A stretch of DNA of 24,150 nt, taken from NCBI GenBank assembly GCA_964591605.1, contig CAZQEN010000077.1, positions 1 through 24,150 of the forward strand. The letters run 5' to 3'. This document shows positions 23,948 through 24,150 of this stretch, in pieces. The position numbers were made by a program, and so were the translations under genes. Origin of the DNA: CAYLLT01 sp964591605 (GTDB taxonomy: Bacteria > Planctomycetota > Phycisphaerae > UBA1845 > PWPN01). The notes beneath the pieces were generated by a model that saw only the letters and a program-made list of their open reading frames with translations, was not told the DNA's origin and did no database searches. Position 1 is the stretch's first letter. Each line of letters opens with the position of its first letter.

Positions 23948-24150
23948 ACGGTTTCCATCCTCTCCAGCACCGGATGTGCTGCCTTCAGAGCATGTCGCAG
24001 AGTGCTGCCCCCTGCCGGCGCGTAGTGCGGGATGGGGGGCCGAGGGAATCGACATTCACCGTTTTCGTCGGTCCCCCACCCCCGTCCGTCGGACCGGGGC
24101 GGAGTTCCTTCACGGTCCTCAAACACGCTCTCAGTGCCAACTAGGTGTCG

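Noticed and set aside
24066..24110. An imperfect GC-rich inverted repeat near the right edge as an operator for the 23947 gene.
   Set aside because: Pairing is short and interrupted, there is no adjacent promoter I can support, and such matches are expected in GC-rich DNA.

Overview
The window looks like a chromosomal fragment of a GC-rich planctomycete, most likely Phycisphaerae-like and probably from an assembled metagenome. The main reason is the protein repertoire. Four secreted proteins end in a two-repeat, Cys-bracketed, dockerin-like (EF-hand-like) module (D-x-D-G-D-V-D-L-D-D-F-x-x-F-Q-x-C). There is also a pseudopilin of the type planctomycetes carry in numbers, and large secreted glycoside-hydrolase-like proteins. 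A 100-base run of N (13443-13542) shows that this is a scaffold. I see no tRNA, rRNA, phage, CRISPR or intact insertion sequence.

Layout. Positions 3-83 hold the tail of a plus-strand gene. Positions 6107 to 71 (minus) read as one operon: a secreted dockerin-module protein, a DUF5696-like glycosidase-type protein, an SGNH/GDSL hydrolase and a nitrilase-superfamily hydrolase, with the last three joined by a 28-bp gap, a 4-bp overlap and a 4-bp gap. Positions 6415-9820 (plus) hold two further secreted dockerin-module proteins in tandem. Positions 16236 to 9957 (minus) hold two very large secreted carbohydrate-active-type proteins. Between these two lies a palindromic repeat cluster (13119-13442), the N gap and a relic of a gene 3' end. 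Positions 16237-17285 hold no convincing gene but a mosaic of short repeats. Positions 18173 to 17286 (minus) encode a compact secreted protein with a clan GH-A-like residue pattern. Positions 18174-19361 are apparently non-coding, with a strong minus-strand intrinsic terminator and a perfect 40-bp palindrome. Positions 23947 to 19362 (minus) form a five-gene, operon-like series: Ig-like secreted protein, HEAT-like secreted protein, HTH regulator, dockerin-module protein and pseudopilin.

How it fits together. Almost every gene encodes an exported protein, and the enzyme types (glycosidase-like folds, an SGNH esterase-type hydrolase, a C-N hydrolase) suit degradation or remodelling of a decorated polysaccharide outside the cytoplasm. 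The dockerin-like tails suggest attachment or assembly, but no cohesin is visible here, and substrates cannot be read from sequence.

The most unusual content is repetitive DNA. The repeats at 13.1-13.4 kb have the layout of REP elements mobilised by RAYT transposases: a GTAG foot, then a 7-bp perfect stem and a 3-nt loop, in inverted pairs. Heptameric tandem arrays occur both between genes and in frame inside a secreted enzyme gene.
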